Positions 8,966 to 18,199 of a stretch of 52,140 nt of DNA are shown in pieces. Position numbers and translations under genes: made by a program. The stretch's first letter is position 1; each line of letters begins with the position of its first letter. The notes under the pieces were generated by a model. It searched no databases, was not told the origin of the DNA, and saw nothing but the letters and a program-made list of their open reading frames with translations. Source of the stretch: a virus; IMG/VR virus record IMGVR_UViG_3300025122_003001, positions 1 to 52,140 of that record. One strand, given 5' to 3'.

Positions 8966-9700
8966 TTAGGATAGGTCTTCCTCTAATTGTTGTAACCTGA
9001 ATAAGTCTTTCTTCTTGTAACCACAATTAACCACTTCATTTTCTACCGTTAAAAGTTTGTTTTTTAATTCTTCATCAGTAGATTCATTAATTAGGTTACT
9101 TAATATATTATTTAAGTTATCTTTAGTGGAGTCTACTTTTTCTTTTAGTGTGTCTCTTTTAATAGATAGGTATTCTTTTAATTTATCTTTTTCTGATTCA
9201 CTTAAAGATGAGTATTTCTCATTATATAATTTAGCTAAACTAGAAACTAATAAAGAATGTCTTACAGAGGTAGTTTCATTAATTGGGTTTTCCGGTTGAT
9301 TTAAAAATCCAACCAATTCTTTTTTTATATCATTATGTTGTCTTGGGTTGTAAGAAAAATTTTCAAAAATAAGGGTATCTAACTTCTGATATATCTTTTC
9401 GGTGTCACCTTTATAATAAGGGCTACTCTCTAGGAGTTTATTGATATTGTCAGATTCTTTTATTAGGACATTAGATTTAGATTTTAATTCAGATAGGATA
9501 TTTTCTAAGAAAATTCTTGCTTCATTTTTATCTGTGAATCTCTGTTTATCTATTTCACCGTATAGTGTAAAAAATTCTCTTAGGGTTTTAGTCTTCCTTA
9601 AAGACCCCATTAATACATTAAAATTTCTTTTAAATGTTTTTTTGTTAGAATATGATTCTGTTAGAATGTCGTTAATTCCTTTTTTTATTTTACCAAACAT
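8966..9700 (-). CDS. Unknown helical protein between portal and protease
   Basis: The 244-residue protein is predicted to be almost wholly helical, with heptad-like stretches (DKLKEYLSIKRDTLKEKVDS and following) and many Lys/Glu pairs. It starts MFGKIKKGINDILTE and lies directly downstream of the portal gene, where T4 has the prohead core proteins gp67 and gp68. A core or scaffold-associated role is plausible from position and coiled-coil content but is inference. The start codon is 16 bases from a TATTTAT motif (9716-9722), which supports this start and suggests it can be transcribed apart from the portal gene. Confidence 0.7.
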   Translation of the reverse strand: MFGKIKKGINDILTESYSNKKTFKRNFNVLMGSLRKTKTLREFFTLYGEIDKQRFTDKNEARIFLENILSELKSKSNVLIKESDNINKLLESSPYYKGDTEKIYQKLDTLIFENFSYNPRQHNDIKKELVGFLNQPENPINETTSVRHSLLVSSLAKLYNEKYSSLSESEKDKLKEYLSIKRDTLKEKVDSTKDNLNNILSNLINESTDEELKNKLLTVENEVVNCGYKKKDLFRLQQLEEDLS

Positions 9701-9715
9701 AAATTATATTTTAAT

Positions 9716-9722
9716 ATAAATA
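9716..9722 (-). promoter_or_regulatory. Candidate late promoter motif
   Basis: TATTTAT on the minus strand in the 23-base gap between the portal stop and the next gene, in the context GATATTTATATTA. Confidence 0.45.
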
Positions 9723-9723
9723 T

Positions 9724-11592
9724 CTAATCTTTTAGTAAATCTTCGAGGTTCTTACTAACGTGTTCCAATTTCTTAACCCCCTTATTTAGTTTGATGCTAC
9801 CATTATTTAACCTGTCCTCTAGGATTAATGGAAGGCCCGATTCTCTGGTAAACATTTCTATTTCTAACTCCGCTCCCATATCTGCTCCTCCAGCTCCTCC
9901 TTCTTCAGCTGCTGGTTCTTCTGGGGGTGCGCCACCTTCTTCTCCGCCTCCTCCTGTTGGTGGTGGGGGTGGTGTCTCGCCAAATCCTCCCTCTTCTTCA
10001 CCTGTATCTGCACCGGCTTCTGCTCCTTCTTCGCCCTCTACTTTTGGTGCTCCATATAATTCATCAATCTTATCGAATATACCAGTACTTGTTATAACTT
10101 CTCCAGTTTTGCCTAGTTCTTCACCAACGGCTTTCTCTATTCTTTGTTGTTGTAAGTCTAACTTAACTTCTTCATCACTCATACCCAATACATTCTTTTT
10201 AGCCCACGTTGATGACGTTGCCTGAATTCCATTTCCTGGGTCGGTAACACAATCTCTATATAGTGTCACTTTTTCTTTCCATAATTCAATCTTTAATAAA
10301 TCTGATTGTGTAGACGGATTAGTTAATCCTAATGTAAAATTATCTAATTCATCCTCAAACCCTAATATATACAAATGAATTATTGCTATCTTATTTAATT
10401 CTTGTATAATAGCTTTTTGTATATGATTTATTGTTCTTGCAAATCTAATATCTTGTAATGATAAGTTTTTACCTTCTCCCACTACTTCTTCAAAACCTAA
10501 GAAAGCTTTAGGTACTCTTAATGCTGCTAATAATTTTTTCTGTATGTATTCTATATCCGCTATCTCACTTAAATTCTGTGCACCAGGTAAAGTTTCTATA
10601 GGCATCGGTGCTGCTGGGTCACGAACAGGTATAAAATAATCTTGGTCTACAGCTAACTGATTATATCTTAAGTCTACATTACCATTTATTGGGTCTACAA
10701 CCTGGTCTCTTTTAAACTTATTAGCGATTCTTTGTACATAAGCCTCCACATCTTTATCATCCATGTTTCCAACATACACTTTAAATACTCTTCTCTCTGG
10801 GGCTCTAGAGGTTCTATAAATTAACATAGCATCTTCTGCTAATAATAATTGTTTCCATATTCTTCTAGATTTATCTAGTACTGATGTACCATATGGTAAT
10901 CTCCTATCATCCCCTAATAATCTAAAATGAGCGACTTCCCAATTTTTAAAAATCATGTCCTTATCTTTCCAGCCAAACTCTATCTTTCTTTCTTCAGTGT
11001 CACCATCAAATGCCCCAGTACCATATGCGTCTGGTTTATTTTCAAGTCTTTCAATTTCTATATTAGGTAATTGGTTGACCCCTAGAAGTCCTTTCTTAGG
11101 GTCTACTTTAAGGTATACGAAATTATCACCATATTTACAGGTATTTCTCACCCACATTGGTAGATTGGTTTCGATGTCTATTACATTATTAAATAAATCT
11201 GCTAATATACTTTTTATCCTTTTTGATTCAGAATATATATTCAACATAAATCCTTGTTCTGACATTGTAGTTGCTTCGTCTGCCATAATATCTAAAGCTG
11301 CTGAAATTTCTGGAGTAAACTCCATAGATTCATAGTCATAATAAGAAGCTAATCTTGTAGGTTCATAATATACTGCTTGTTGGTAAAGTTGATTTTCTAC
11401 CTTACTCCATTGATTAGTTAAATAAGCTGTCTGTTGAGCCTGGAGTTTTTCTTTTTCGAACTGAGATTTATTGTCTGTTCTTAAAAGAACTTCCTTATCA
11501 AAATCATAGGATGGTTTTGGTGCTCTTGGGCCTTGTGGACCAAATAAGGACGCTAATCTCTGAAATACTGTTAAATTCTTTTTTTCTGCCAT
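9724..11592 (-). CDS. Portal protein (T4 gp20-like)
   Basis: The dodecameric portal forms the DNA entry vertex and starts head assembly. The 622-residue protein carries gp20-like segments: SYYDYESMEFTPEISAALDI (63-82), MADEATT, NTCKYGDNFVYLKVD, VAHFRLLGDDRRLPYGTSVL, LLLAEDAMLIYRTSRAPERR, and VPKAFLGFEEVVGEGKNLS, the conserved clip/crown region. T4 gp20 is 524 residues. The extra length here is a C-terminal low-complexity tail (about 500-590) rich in Gly, Glu and runs of Pro, before a final conserved-looking helix. Upstream, a GATATTTTTATC sequence is a near match to the late motif. Confidence 0.95.
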   Translation of the reverse strand: MAEKKNLTVFQRLASLFGPQGPRAPKPSYDFDKEVLLRTDNKSQFEKEKLQAQQTAYLTNQWSKVENQLYQQAVYYEPTRLASYYDYESMEFTPEISAALDIMADEATTMSEQGFMLNIYSESKRIKSILADLFNNVIDIETNLPMWVRNTCKYGDNFVYLKVDPKKGLLGVNQLPNIEIERLENKPDAYGTGAFDGDTEERKIEFGWKDKDMIFKNWEVAHFRLLGDDRRLPYGTSVLDKSRRIWKQLLLAEDAMLIYRTSRAPERRVFKVYVGNMDDKDVEAYVQRIANKFKRDQVVDPINGNVDLRYNQLAVDQDYFIPVRDPAAPMPIETLPGAQNLSEIADIEYIQKKLLAALRVPKAFLGFEEVVGEGKNLSLQDIRFARTINHIQKAIIQELNKIAIIHLYILGFEDELDNFTLGLTNPSTQSDLLKIELWKEKVTLYRDCVTDPGNGIQATSSTWAKKNVLGMSDEEVKLDLQQQRIEKAVGEELGKTGEVITSTGIFDKIDELYGAPKVEGEEGAEAGADTGEEEGGFGETPPPPPTGGGGEEGGAPPEEPAAEEGGAGGADMGAELEIEMFTRESGLPLILEDRLNNGSIKLNKGVKKLEHVSKNLEDLLKD

Positions 11593-11631
11593 AATCTTAA
11601 ATTTACGATAAAAATATCGGTTGTCAATTAT

Positions 11632-11877
11632 CTAGACAACATAATCACATATAACATAATCTTCTAATACATATGTTACATCACAATCAACTTCTGGAAT
11701 AGGTTCAAATGGGACAGCTGATTGTACGTTTCTTTTATCCAAGTCAGGTGGGAACCATATCCATTCATAAACCGTTTGGTCTAGTGCTTGTCTTAAGTTC
11801 TTTTTAATACAACGCCCAAAACGATTTCTAGTTAATCCTTTTCCACATTTATTACCACCTACTTTTCTTACACCCAT
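11632..11877 (-). CDS. Small unknown protein between terminase and portal
   Basis: An 81-residue protein with a basic Cys-containing N-terminus (VGGNKCGKGLTRNRFGRCIKK) and an acidic hydrophobic C-terminus with three further Cys (DCDVTYVLEDYVICDYVV). Four to five Cys in 81 residues could bind a metal, but the spacing fits no family I know. It starts 7 bases after the terminase stop codon and is therefore almost certainly translated with it. In T4 the sheath and tube genes sit here; this protein is unrelated to either. Confidence 0.65.
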   Translation of the reverse strand: MGVRKVGGNKCGKGLTRNRFGRCIKKNLRQALDQTVYEWIWFPPDLDKRNVQSAVPFEPIPEVDCDVTYVLEDYVICDYVV

Positions 11878-11884
11878 ATAATTA

Positions 11885-13618
11885 TTATTTTAGTCCCCCG
11901 AACAACCATAAATATTCTTTCGGATTATTTGGGTCCATATTAACTGGCCTACCTGAAACTGTATGTGGCCTGAACGCTGGTTGTGGTCTTGCCCCTGTTT
12001 CCTCTCTAGCTGTTTCATGTGTAACCCAACTATCTAACATTGCTTTTGCTTGATTTGTATTTCTCTCTAATTCTGCAAAAGAATTTTGAGATACATATAA
12101 TGCCATTGAAATTGCCATAATTAAGTCGTCATGATGTCCTTTCATATGGTCGGGACGCCCATTTATATAAACAAATGTCTTAAACTCATTAATCAATCTA
12201 TGTGACCTAATAATAAAACCCGTTCTCAATTGTTCTTCTAAAGCTTGTACTATCTGTGCTCTTTTACTATTGAAGTTAATTCCGGGACATTTATCTGCTT
12301 GATTTGGATTAAATTTCCATATATCATTAGATTTTACATTATCATAATATAAGTTCTTGTACCCCAGTTCTATCAACTTCCTTGAAGTCGATACACCCAT
12401 ACCACCAGTAATGTCCACAACAATAAAACAATTATATTTTAAAGCCCATTTATTTGCAAGTTCAGCTGCAATATCTGGTGGAATTTTACCTAAATATTCT
12501 ACCACCTGTTCTCTTGCATCAAAATCTGTAATAATAAAAGATGTAAAATCATCACTATCTCCTCTAGAAACATCTATACCCATAATATAACGATGACCTT
12601 CTTTCGGTTGCTTCCAAACCCATAAGCTATTGCCCACCCATACTTCTAGTGGGTCACAAACATTTTTCATTAAATTTTCTATCGTATCTGGTGATATAAC
12701 ATTATCTCCGGACCCCAAAAAGGCACACTCTAATTCTTGTGATATTTTTCTTCTATCAAATTTTAGTTTTTTGCACATTTCTTCAAACCAATCACTAAAT
12801 GGTTTGTATCCTAATTCTTCTAATTCATCAGCTCTTTCTAATTGATTATATAAAATTTCAGATTCATCGTATTCATCTCTATTTAATAAAAAATGTGTAA
12901 TATCTTTAGTCTTAATCCATCGTAAATCTTTATTAAATCTTGGGTCATTATACCACGTTAATCTACTAATTTTAAATTGATTTAATCCTCGTAATGATTG
13001 GTCAAATATTTCATAATATATTCTATCAAAACCATTAGGTGTAGATATTACGATAACTTTACCACCGGTAGCTAAGGATGCCATACACGCCGCCCATAAG
13101 TCGTCACCAGTTTCTATATATGCAGCCTCATCAAATATTAACATTGTAGGGGTATACCCTCTCAAAGCATCCACAGATGTAGCGACAGCTTTTACTTCTG
13201 AGTCGTTATTTAATTTATAATGTTTTTGGGTGTCTTTATCTTTAGAAAATCCTACATCTATCCACTCTGGCCACTGTCGTAAAAAATTTCTAATTTTACT
13301 TGCCATTTCTACTGCTGTATCTAATTTATTAGCTAATATAAGTATTTTTTCTGGTTTTTCTTTAGACGAAAATTGTAGTATTTTAGATATCCATGCTGAT
13401 GTAACTGTAGATACTCCCGCCTGACGATATTTTAAAACTATATTATCATTGTTATTTTCATAGTCATTAACCATGTCTATTTGTTCTGGGAAAAGTTTGA
13501 ATGGGACGTACTTACTCTTTGTGTTATCATAAGTTTCTAAATATGTGCGCAATGCATATTCAGTGTCTTTATAACACTTGGCGTATTCTAATATATATTC
13601 TTGTTTATTCATGTCCAT
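11885..13618 (-). CDS. Terminase large subunit (T4 gp17-like)
   Basis: The DNA-packaging motor: an N-terminal ATPase pumps DNA through the portal and a C-terminal RNase H-like nuclease cuts concatemers. The 577-residue protein shows the variant Walker A KYRQAGVST (63-71), Walker B MLIFDEAAY (159-167, Asp163-Glu164) and the coupling motif VISTPNG (190-196). The nuclease acids lie in GIDVSRGDSDD, VVDITGGMG and HHDDLIMA, in the usual order. T4 gp17 is 610 residues. The start could be M1 or M3 (MDMNKQEY); a TATTTAT motif lies only 6 bases from M1 and 12 from M3. No small terminase subunit was recognised nearby. Confidence 0.96.
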   Translation of the reverse strand: MDMNKQEYILEYAKCYKDTEYALRTYLETYDNTKSKYVPFKLFPEQIDMVNDYENNNDNIVLKYRQAGVSTVTSAWISKILQFSSKEKPEKILILANKLDTAVEMASKIRNFLRQWPEWIDVGFSKDKDTQKHYKLNNDSEVKAVATSVDALRGYTPTMLIFDEAAYIETGDDLWAACMASLATGGKVIVISTPNGFDRIYYEIFDQSLRGLNQFKISRLTWYNDPRFNKDLRWIKTKDITHFLLNRDEYDESEILYNQLERADELEELGYKPFSDWFEEMCKKLKFDRRKISQELECAFLGSGDNVISPDTIENLMKNVCDPLEVWVGNSLWVWKQPKEGHRYIMGIDVSRGDSDDFTSFIITDFDAREQVVEYLGKIPPDIAAELANKWALKYNCFIVVDITGGMGVSTSRKLIELGYKNLYYDNVKSNDIWKFNPNQADKCPGINFNSKRAQIVQALEEQLRTGFIIRSHRLINEFKTFVYINGRPDHMKGHHDDLIMAISMALYVSQNSFAELERNTNQAKAMLDSWVTHETAREETGARPQPAFRPHTVSGRPVNMDPNNPKEYLWLFGGLK

Positions 13619-13623
13619 ATATA

Positions 13624-13630
13624 ATAAATA
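13624..13630 (-). promoter_or_regulatory. Candidate late promoter motif before terminase
   Basis: TATTTAT on the minus strand in the context CGATATTTATTAT. It lies so close to the terminase start that, if used, the message would have almost no leader. Confidence 0.4.
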
Positions 13631-13658
13631 TCGACAGAGTCATTCTAAGAGTGCGATT

Positions 13659-15968
13659 CTATTGGCTTTGTAAGAAATTCAATTCATCTGGTGATAATGA
13701 GCCCATACCTTGATTAAATATCTTATCAAGAATAGTATCCATATCTAAATCAGGTGACGTACTTCGTCTTGGTTTGGGTTGTGGTGTTGGTTGTGGTGTT
13801 GGTTGTGGTTCTTCTGAACTCAAACTTTCATCATAATCATCTTCTTGTAAATCTGCAATAATAGATTTTACAATCCTTTGAAGTTCCATTTTACCCTCTT
13901 CAGTGCCCGATAGAATCTCCTTTGCTAAATCAAAGAATTCTTCTGGTTCCATTCTTGTGAATTCACTGAAAAGATAATTTTGTATCTCAGCTTTATCTTC
14001 ATCCATAAGGTCTGCTGGGTAAGCTGCTCTAAATTTTGACCAAATTACTGGACCTAACCTTAAATCCCATATTTCTGCTGGTAAGGTATCAGTTTCCTTC
14101 ATAACCATTTCAGCTTTTCTAGGGTCACTAGGAAGTCCTTGTGAAGCTAATAATTCCATTACACCTTTTATTAATTCATGTACTAAAACTGGGAATGTTA
14201 TTCCTTCAGCTTTAATTGTCGGTGGGTCTGTCTCTATATCTATCTCTTCTTTTCCAGCTGCCGCTTCTCCTCCTTGCCCCATCATTTGAGCTGTTTCATC
14301 TGGCAGAATCCAATATACTAAATCATTAACTGACATCATAACACCATATAAATCTAATAACTCTGGATTTATGGAATTTATTTTTTCTGGAATCATATGA
14401 TACAAATAATGCCCTTTCTTAGCTGAACCTTGTATTAAAGAATTTATAAACCTTCTCTTTTCTTTCTCAGCGTCAAACATTTCAAATGTGCCAAATAATT
14501 CTTCTTCACTCTTCATTTCTTGTTGTGACGGTTCTTCCTCCTCCTCTTCTCCTTTTTGAAATCCTGACATGTCTACTTCTCCCATACCCACAATCTTAGC
14601 GTCAAATTGTACAGCGTCTTCAGGTAGTGCCATATATTCTCTTACCAAGTCTACAGCTAAAGTTTCTAACTCTGTTTTATTTTGTGATTCTATCTGTAAT
14701 ATTTTCATAGTTGAGTCCCTTAACATCATTTGGAGTTGCATGAACTCATTTTGTGTTACTTGCTCTAAGCCTGTATATTTTTTAACGTTATCTACAACAT
14801 CCTTAAATCTTTCAGATGCTACTAACTCTTCAAAATTATCTGGGATACCATCAGCGTCAACATCAGGAAATGCTGGGTTATCACCTAAAGGAAAATCTTG
14901 TGAACCTATTTTTTGTTCAATGTCTGGTGCCATTCTTTCTGGCCTATCACCATAATCAATTGGTGGTGCTTCTAATAATTGTGCTTTTGTATACTCTGGA
15001 AGGGCTTTAGGTTTTGGTTTAACTCCAGGATGTGGTTTATATGGAGTACCTCTTCTTCTAGGTGGAGTTTTTATTCCTGGTTTTGTTGGGGCTATGGTAG
15101 GTAATCCTGTTTCACCAGGAGCACCCATACCACCCGACAATATAGATTCAAAATCTAACCAGTCAGGTAGACCGGTTTCTTCATCAGTTTGTACATCTTC
15201 TATACTAACAACCTCTTCTGTCTCATTAATTGTTCTTATTAATTCTGCTTTTGTCATCGCAGGTCTAGCATTTTTTTCTACTATTTCTTTTATCCAATTT
15301 TCTACTAATTTAGGGTTAGTATTCTCTATACTTTCATCTTGTTCAACTTTCTCAGGTAAAGTATCAAAATCTTCTGTATCATCAGAAAATTCTTTAGTAT
15401 ATTTTTTCCATTTCTTTCCTTCTTTTCCTGGTTCATTAGATTTTGCATAAAAATATCTTGCTTGAGCTTTTGAAGCAAATTTTTCTATTAGGTGTTGTTT
15501 TGTTACACCTTCAAACATACCCATACCGTCATCATCTTCTTTTGGGTTACCGAACCCATCGTCCGTATCTGGACCAACTTGATGTGGGTCTTGTGTTACT
15601 TCACCTTCTCCTGGATGTATAGTATCTTCATCATAACCTTCTTCTAAATCATTCTCATCTATTACATCTTTTTTTCCGTTAACATCTTTTTTTAATTTCT
15701 TTCCATCTACTGATGCATCTGGAAAATTTTCTTCTAAATCACCCATTTCTTCTTCTTTTTTTGATATCTCACTATAAGCTGTTGATAGTGCTAGATGGTC
15801 TTTCGATAACTCTTCTGCAGTTTTAGGTTCTTCTTCTTTAATTACCATAGTGTGTAACATATTCATGCCACCCTCATTAAGTTTACTTAATAATTCTATA
15901 GATAACCCTTTATTGAGTAATCTTTTAATTTTTATTCTATTTTGTTTTGTATTCGAGATTTTTGACAT
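13659..15968 (-). CDS. Large acidic virion-associated protein of unknown function
   Basis: The 769-residue protein has a basic N-terminus (KQNRIKIKRLLNKG), a long acidic disordered stretch, a short conserved-looking segment SKAQARYFYAKSN with a following Lys-rich turn (about 167-190), Pro-rich linkers (PPRRRGTPYKPHPGVKPKPK) and a helical C-terminal domain. Just before the end is a PQPTPQPTPQPKP repeat, then an ILDKIFNQGMGSLSPDELNF helix pair resembling the DUF6576 tail of Bacteroidetes rhomboid proteins. I do not recognise the protein. It lies directly upstream of the terminase gene, and its start overlaps the upstream gene by 32 bases. A scaffold or internal head role fits composition and position but is inference. 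Confidence 0.75.
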   Translation of the reverse strand: MSKISNTKQNRIKIKRLLNKGLSIELLSKLNEGGMNMLHTMVIKEEEPKTAEELSKDHLALSTAYSEISKKEEEMGDLEENFPDASVDGKKLKKDVNGKKDVIDENDLEEGYDEDTIHPGEGEVTQDPHQVGPDTDDGFGNPKEDDDGMGMFEGVTKQHLIEKFASKAQARYFYAKSNEPGKEGKKWKKYTKEFSDDTEDFDTLPEKVEQDESIENTNPKLVENWIKEIVEKNARPAMTKAELIRTINETEEVVSIEDVQTDEETGLPDWLDFESILSGGMGAPGETGLPTIAPTKPGIKTPPRRRGTPYKPHPGVKPKPKALPEYTKAQLLEAPPIDYGDRPERMAPDIEQKIGSQDFPLGDNPAFPDVDADGIPDNFEELVASERFKDVVDNVKKYTGLEQVTQNEFMQLQMMLRDSTMKILQIESQNKTELETLAVDLVREYMALPEDAVQFDAKIVGMGEVDMSGFQKGEEEEEEPSQQEMKSEEELFGTFEMFDAEKEKRRFINSLIQGSAKKGHYLYHMIPEKINSINPELLDLYGVMMSVNDLVYWILPDETAQMMGQGGEAAAGKEEIDIETDPPTIKAEGITFPVLVHELIKGVMELLASQGLPSDPRKAEMVMKETDTLPAEIWDLRLGPVIWSKFRAAYPADLMDEDKAEIQNYLFSEFTRMEPEEFFDLAKEILSGTEEGKMELQRIVKSIIADLQEDDYDESLSSEEPQPTPQPTPQPKPRRSTSPDLDMDTILDKIFNQGMGSLSPDELNFLQSQ

Positions 15969-16341
15969 AATTTAAAATTAAATCTTTTGTATATAGTTTA
16001 TCTTCAACCAACTTCAAATTCTCACCAAAAGAGAAAACTAGTCTTGAGTCTGTGGTATTTTCATCGTCATATATCTCCCAACATAATGCAATGACATTAT
16101 CTACCGCGTCACACATACCAAAATAATCAGAATTTTGGATTAGTTCAAATTGTATATTACTACCATACAATGTGCCTACCTTCGTAATTGTTCCTAAATG
16201 TGGGGGATTAGGGCTTCCTTGTGCTGGTGTTTTATCCCAATCATCTCCACAAATTTCAGATAAAGTATCTGAGAAGATAAATTCGTACACATTTTGCCCT
16301 TTATAATTGGGTCCGAGTTCATTTACATAGACAAGGAACAT
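15937..16341 (-). CDS. Conserved-type phage protein of unknown function
   Basis: The 134-residue protein starts MFLVYVNELGPNYKGQNVYE and contains FSDTLSEICGDDWD (28-41), HLGTITKVGTLYG and AVDNVIALCWE (around 83-93). I recall similar small proteins beside structural genes of marine and enteric T4-like phages, without an assigned function. It is acidic and probably a small globular alpha/beta protein. The coding end overlaps the next gene by 32 bases, implying translational coupling to the acidic 769-residue protein. Confidence 0.7.
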   Translation of the reverse strand: MFLVYVNELGPNYKGQNVYEFIFSDTLSEICGDDWDKTPAQGSPNPPHLGTITKVGTLYGSNIQFELIQNSDYFGMCDAVDNVIALCWEIYDDENTTDSRLVFSFGENLKLVEDKLYTKDLILNYVKNLEYKTK

Positions 16342-16351
16342 GATTAATTTA

Positions 16352-17677
16352 TTAAGATTTTAAACCCTTTCTACTAATCTCTGTAACCTTACCATTACTA
16401 TTAAACACTAAAGAACCTTTAGTATTTTTACCTACTACTTCAATATTGTCGTTTTCAGTTAAAAAATTTCTACTAGCTGTTTCTTGTTCTATAGTTTCGG
16501 TATGTTCCAAGATAGAAGCTATATTTCTTGCCTTAGTTAACTTAGATTCTAAAAAGTTGTTTCTTTTTTGTTTATTATTTTGTTTCTCCTCTTTACTAAT
16601 TTTAAAGTACTTGTTAATTACTTCACTCACTCTATCATATCCTTCATTAAGTTCATCGCTATTTGTGGTCCTAAAAATTGATGATAATTCATCATCACTA
16701 AAATCCATTTTGTTTCCTCCTTTTCTCATGCCTCTTAATGTTTTTTCTAAAGCTTTATCAGCCATATAACCACCTACTGCTTCGCCTGCCATACCAGCTA
16801 TTTGTGGGATTTGCTCTTCTAATTCTACTTCATCTTCCATTTCAAAATCCTCAACACCTTCTTCATCTTCCATATCAAATTCTTCTTCACCACTAACTTC
16901 CATATCGGACATATCGTCTAATTCGTCATATTCAGAATCTACATCATCAAATTTCTCTACAATTTCTTCTTTATCCTCCGCGTCTAAATTGTCAAGATTA
17001 ACAGCCGAAATAACTGAATTTAATACATATTTTATAGTTTCAGAATCTAATTCACCTTTACCTTCTGCTTTACGTAATTTTTGACCTAATTTACCAGTTA
17101 ATTTTTGAATGCTTTTTACAGCGTCTTCCTCCTCTTCAGCTCCATCATCAGTTACCTCTACATCCATGTCCATATCTATATCTTCTTCACCACCTTCTAC
17201 ATCCATATCCATATCCATGTCCATATCTTCGCCTTCAACACCCATATCTTCATCTTCAATACCCATATCAAAGTCCTCTACTTCTTCAGCTTCAGGTTCA
17301 GGGGTTGGCACATCTACTTTTAATACTTTTCTTTGTTCTTCTATAGCACCGTAATTGTTAGCTTCATTAATAGATTTCATTTTAAAGTTTAATCTTTTTA
17401 AAGCTGCTGAATAAGAAGAGAAAGTTTCTTTTCTAGAATTTAATAAACCATCAATATGTGAAAGGTTATTTTCGTCTTTACCAGATTTTATAAAGTATTG
17501 TTTATTCTCTTTTATTATAGCATAAACATTACCATCTTGTCCTCTAGTACTATAATGAGTATTAGAATAACTTGTTGGGGTATCGATTGTTTTTACAATT
17601 CCCGCTATTTGTTTTATTCTATCTATTTTTTCTTGTAATGGTAGTTTTTCACTTCCTACTGGTTTTAATCCGCTCAT
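16352..17677 (-). CDS. Acidic protein with Met-Asp repeats, scaffold-like
   Basis: The 441-residue protein begins with a basic helical region (LQEKIDRIKQIAGIVKTI) followed by a beta-type segment (DGNVYAIIKENKQYFIKSGK) that resembles small domains seen in other phage virion proteins. The centre (about 125-290) is very acidic, with repeated Met-Asp and Glu-Asp dipeptides (DMDMDMDMDVEGGEEDIDMD). A helical segment carries the hydrophobic patch QIPQIAGMAGEAVGGYMADK, and the C-terminus is basic and coiled (KQNNKQKRNNFLESKLTKAR). Composition is like the gp22-type scaffold in this window and the 769-residue protein. Function unknown; a role in the prohead interior is inference. Confidence 0.7.
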   Translation of the reverse strand: MSGLKPVGSEKLPLQEKIDRIKQIAGIVKTIDTPTSYSNTHYSTRGQDGNVYAIIKENKQYFIKSGKDENNLSHIDGLLNSRKETFSSYSAALKRLNFKMKSINEANNYGAIEEQRKVLKVDVPTPEPEAEEVEDFDMGIEDEDMGVEGEDMDMDMDMDVEGGEEDIDMDMDVEVTDDGAEEEEDAVKSIQKLTGKLGQKLRKAEGKGELDSETIKYVLNSVISAVNLDNLDAEDKEEIVEKFDDVDSEYDELDDMSDMEVSGEEEFDMEDEEGVEDFEMEDEVELEEQIPQIAGMAGEAVGGYMADKALEKTLRGMRKGGNKMDFSDDELSSIFRTTNSDELNEGYDRVSEVINKYFKISKEEKQNNKQKRNNFLESKLTKARNIASILEHTETIEQETASRNFLTENDNIEVVGKNTKGSLVFNSNGKVTEISRKGLKS

Positions 17678-17704
17678 TTTTAAAATTTTTATTTTTTTTT
17701 TATT

Positions 17705-18148
17705 TTAACTAAATTGTCCTGGCCCACCTAGACTACTTCCTCCTAATGTATTTGGATAAAAAGTATATCCACTATAAATACCTGCTCCGCCTGGTAGATT
17801 CGGTGATGCGGCCGCTGCTGCATTTACATTATGTGCATCCCCACCAGCGAAAGGCCAAAACTTTTCTCTCATGGTTTGTGTTTCGTCCTCCCAACAATCA
17901 TGACAACTACAAGTAAAACATGCATTAGCTAAAGTACCACCAACTGAAGTTATAATTACGTCAAGTGTGCTACCTGCTGCTATTCCTATTGTTTGACCAT
18001 TAATTCTTAAACCGGTTACCGCACCATCTGCATATACTGAAGTACATGTTATACCAGTCAAATATCCGGAAGGTCCAGACATAAACGGTTGAATCGCTGA
18101 ATCACAGTATATTTTGTTACTCGAGCTGTTATCGTATCCTATTGCCAT
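17705..18148 (-). CDS. Small Gly/Ala-rich protein with a Cys cluster
   Basis: The 147-residue protein has a beta-rich start (MAIGYDNSSSNKIYC), a segment TGLRINGQTIGIAAGSTLDV typical of small beta-sandwich or fibre-associated proteins, then the cluster CFTCSCHDCWEDE (about 77-89), and a Gly/Ala/Pro-rich tail ending GGPGQFS. The four Cys and one His in nine residues may bind zinc or form disulphides. I do not recognise a family. A decoration or head-tail protein is possible from context. A TATTTAT motif lies 24 bases upstream. Confidence 0.65.
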   Translation of the reverse strand: MAIGYDNSSSNKIYCDSAIQPFMSGPSGYLTGITCTSVYADGAVTGLRINGQTIGIAAGSTLDVIITSVGGTLANACFTCSCHDCWEDETQTMREKFWPFAGGDAHNVNAAAAASPNLPGGAGIYSGYTFYPNTLGGSSLGGPGQFS

Positions 18149-18171
18149 ATTTTAAGTCTATTTTCTTTCTT

Positions 18172-18178
18172 ATAAATA
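18172..18178 (-). promoter_or_regulatory. Candidate late promoter motif
   Basis: TATTTAT on the minus strand (context GAAGTATTTATAAG) in the gap between the nucleotidyltransferase-like gene and the Cys-cluster gene. Confidence 0.5.
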
Positions 18179-18199
18179 CTTCGATTAAAAAGAAAAAAT

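Noticed and set aside
9791-10225. Pro/Ser-rich plus-strand frame
   Set aside because: Antisense of the Gly/Glu/Pro-rich portal tail; no initiation signal.
11620-11640. Inverted repeat GTTGTC/GACAAC at the end of the 81-residue gene
   Set aside because: The stem is only six pairs with a nine-base loop and no U tract, so it was not called a terminator.
17160-17290. Short direct repeats that could be mistaken for a CRISPR array
   Set aside because: They are codon repeats of Met-Asp in an open gene, without unique spacers.
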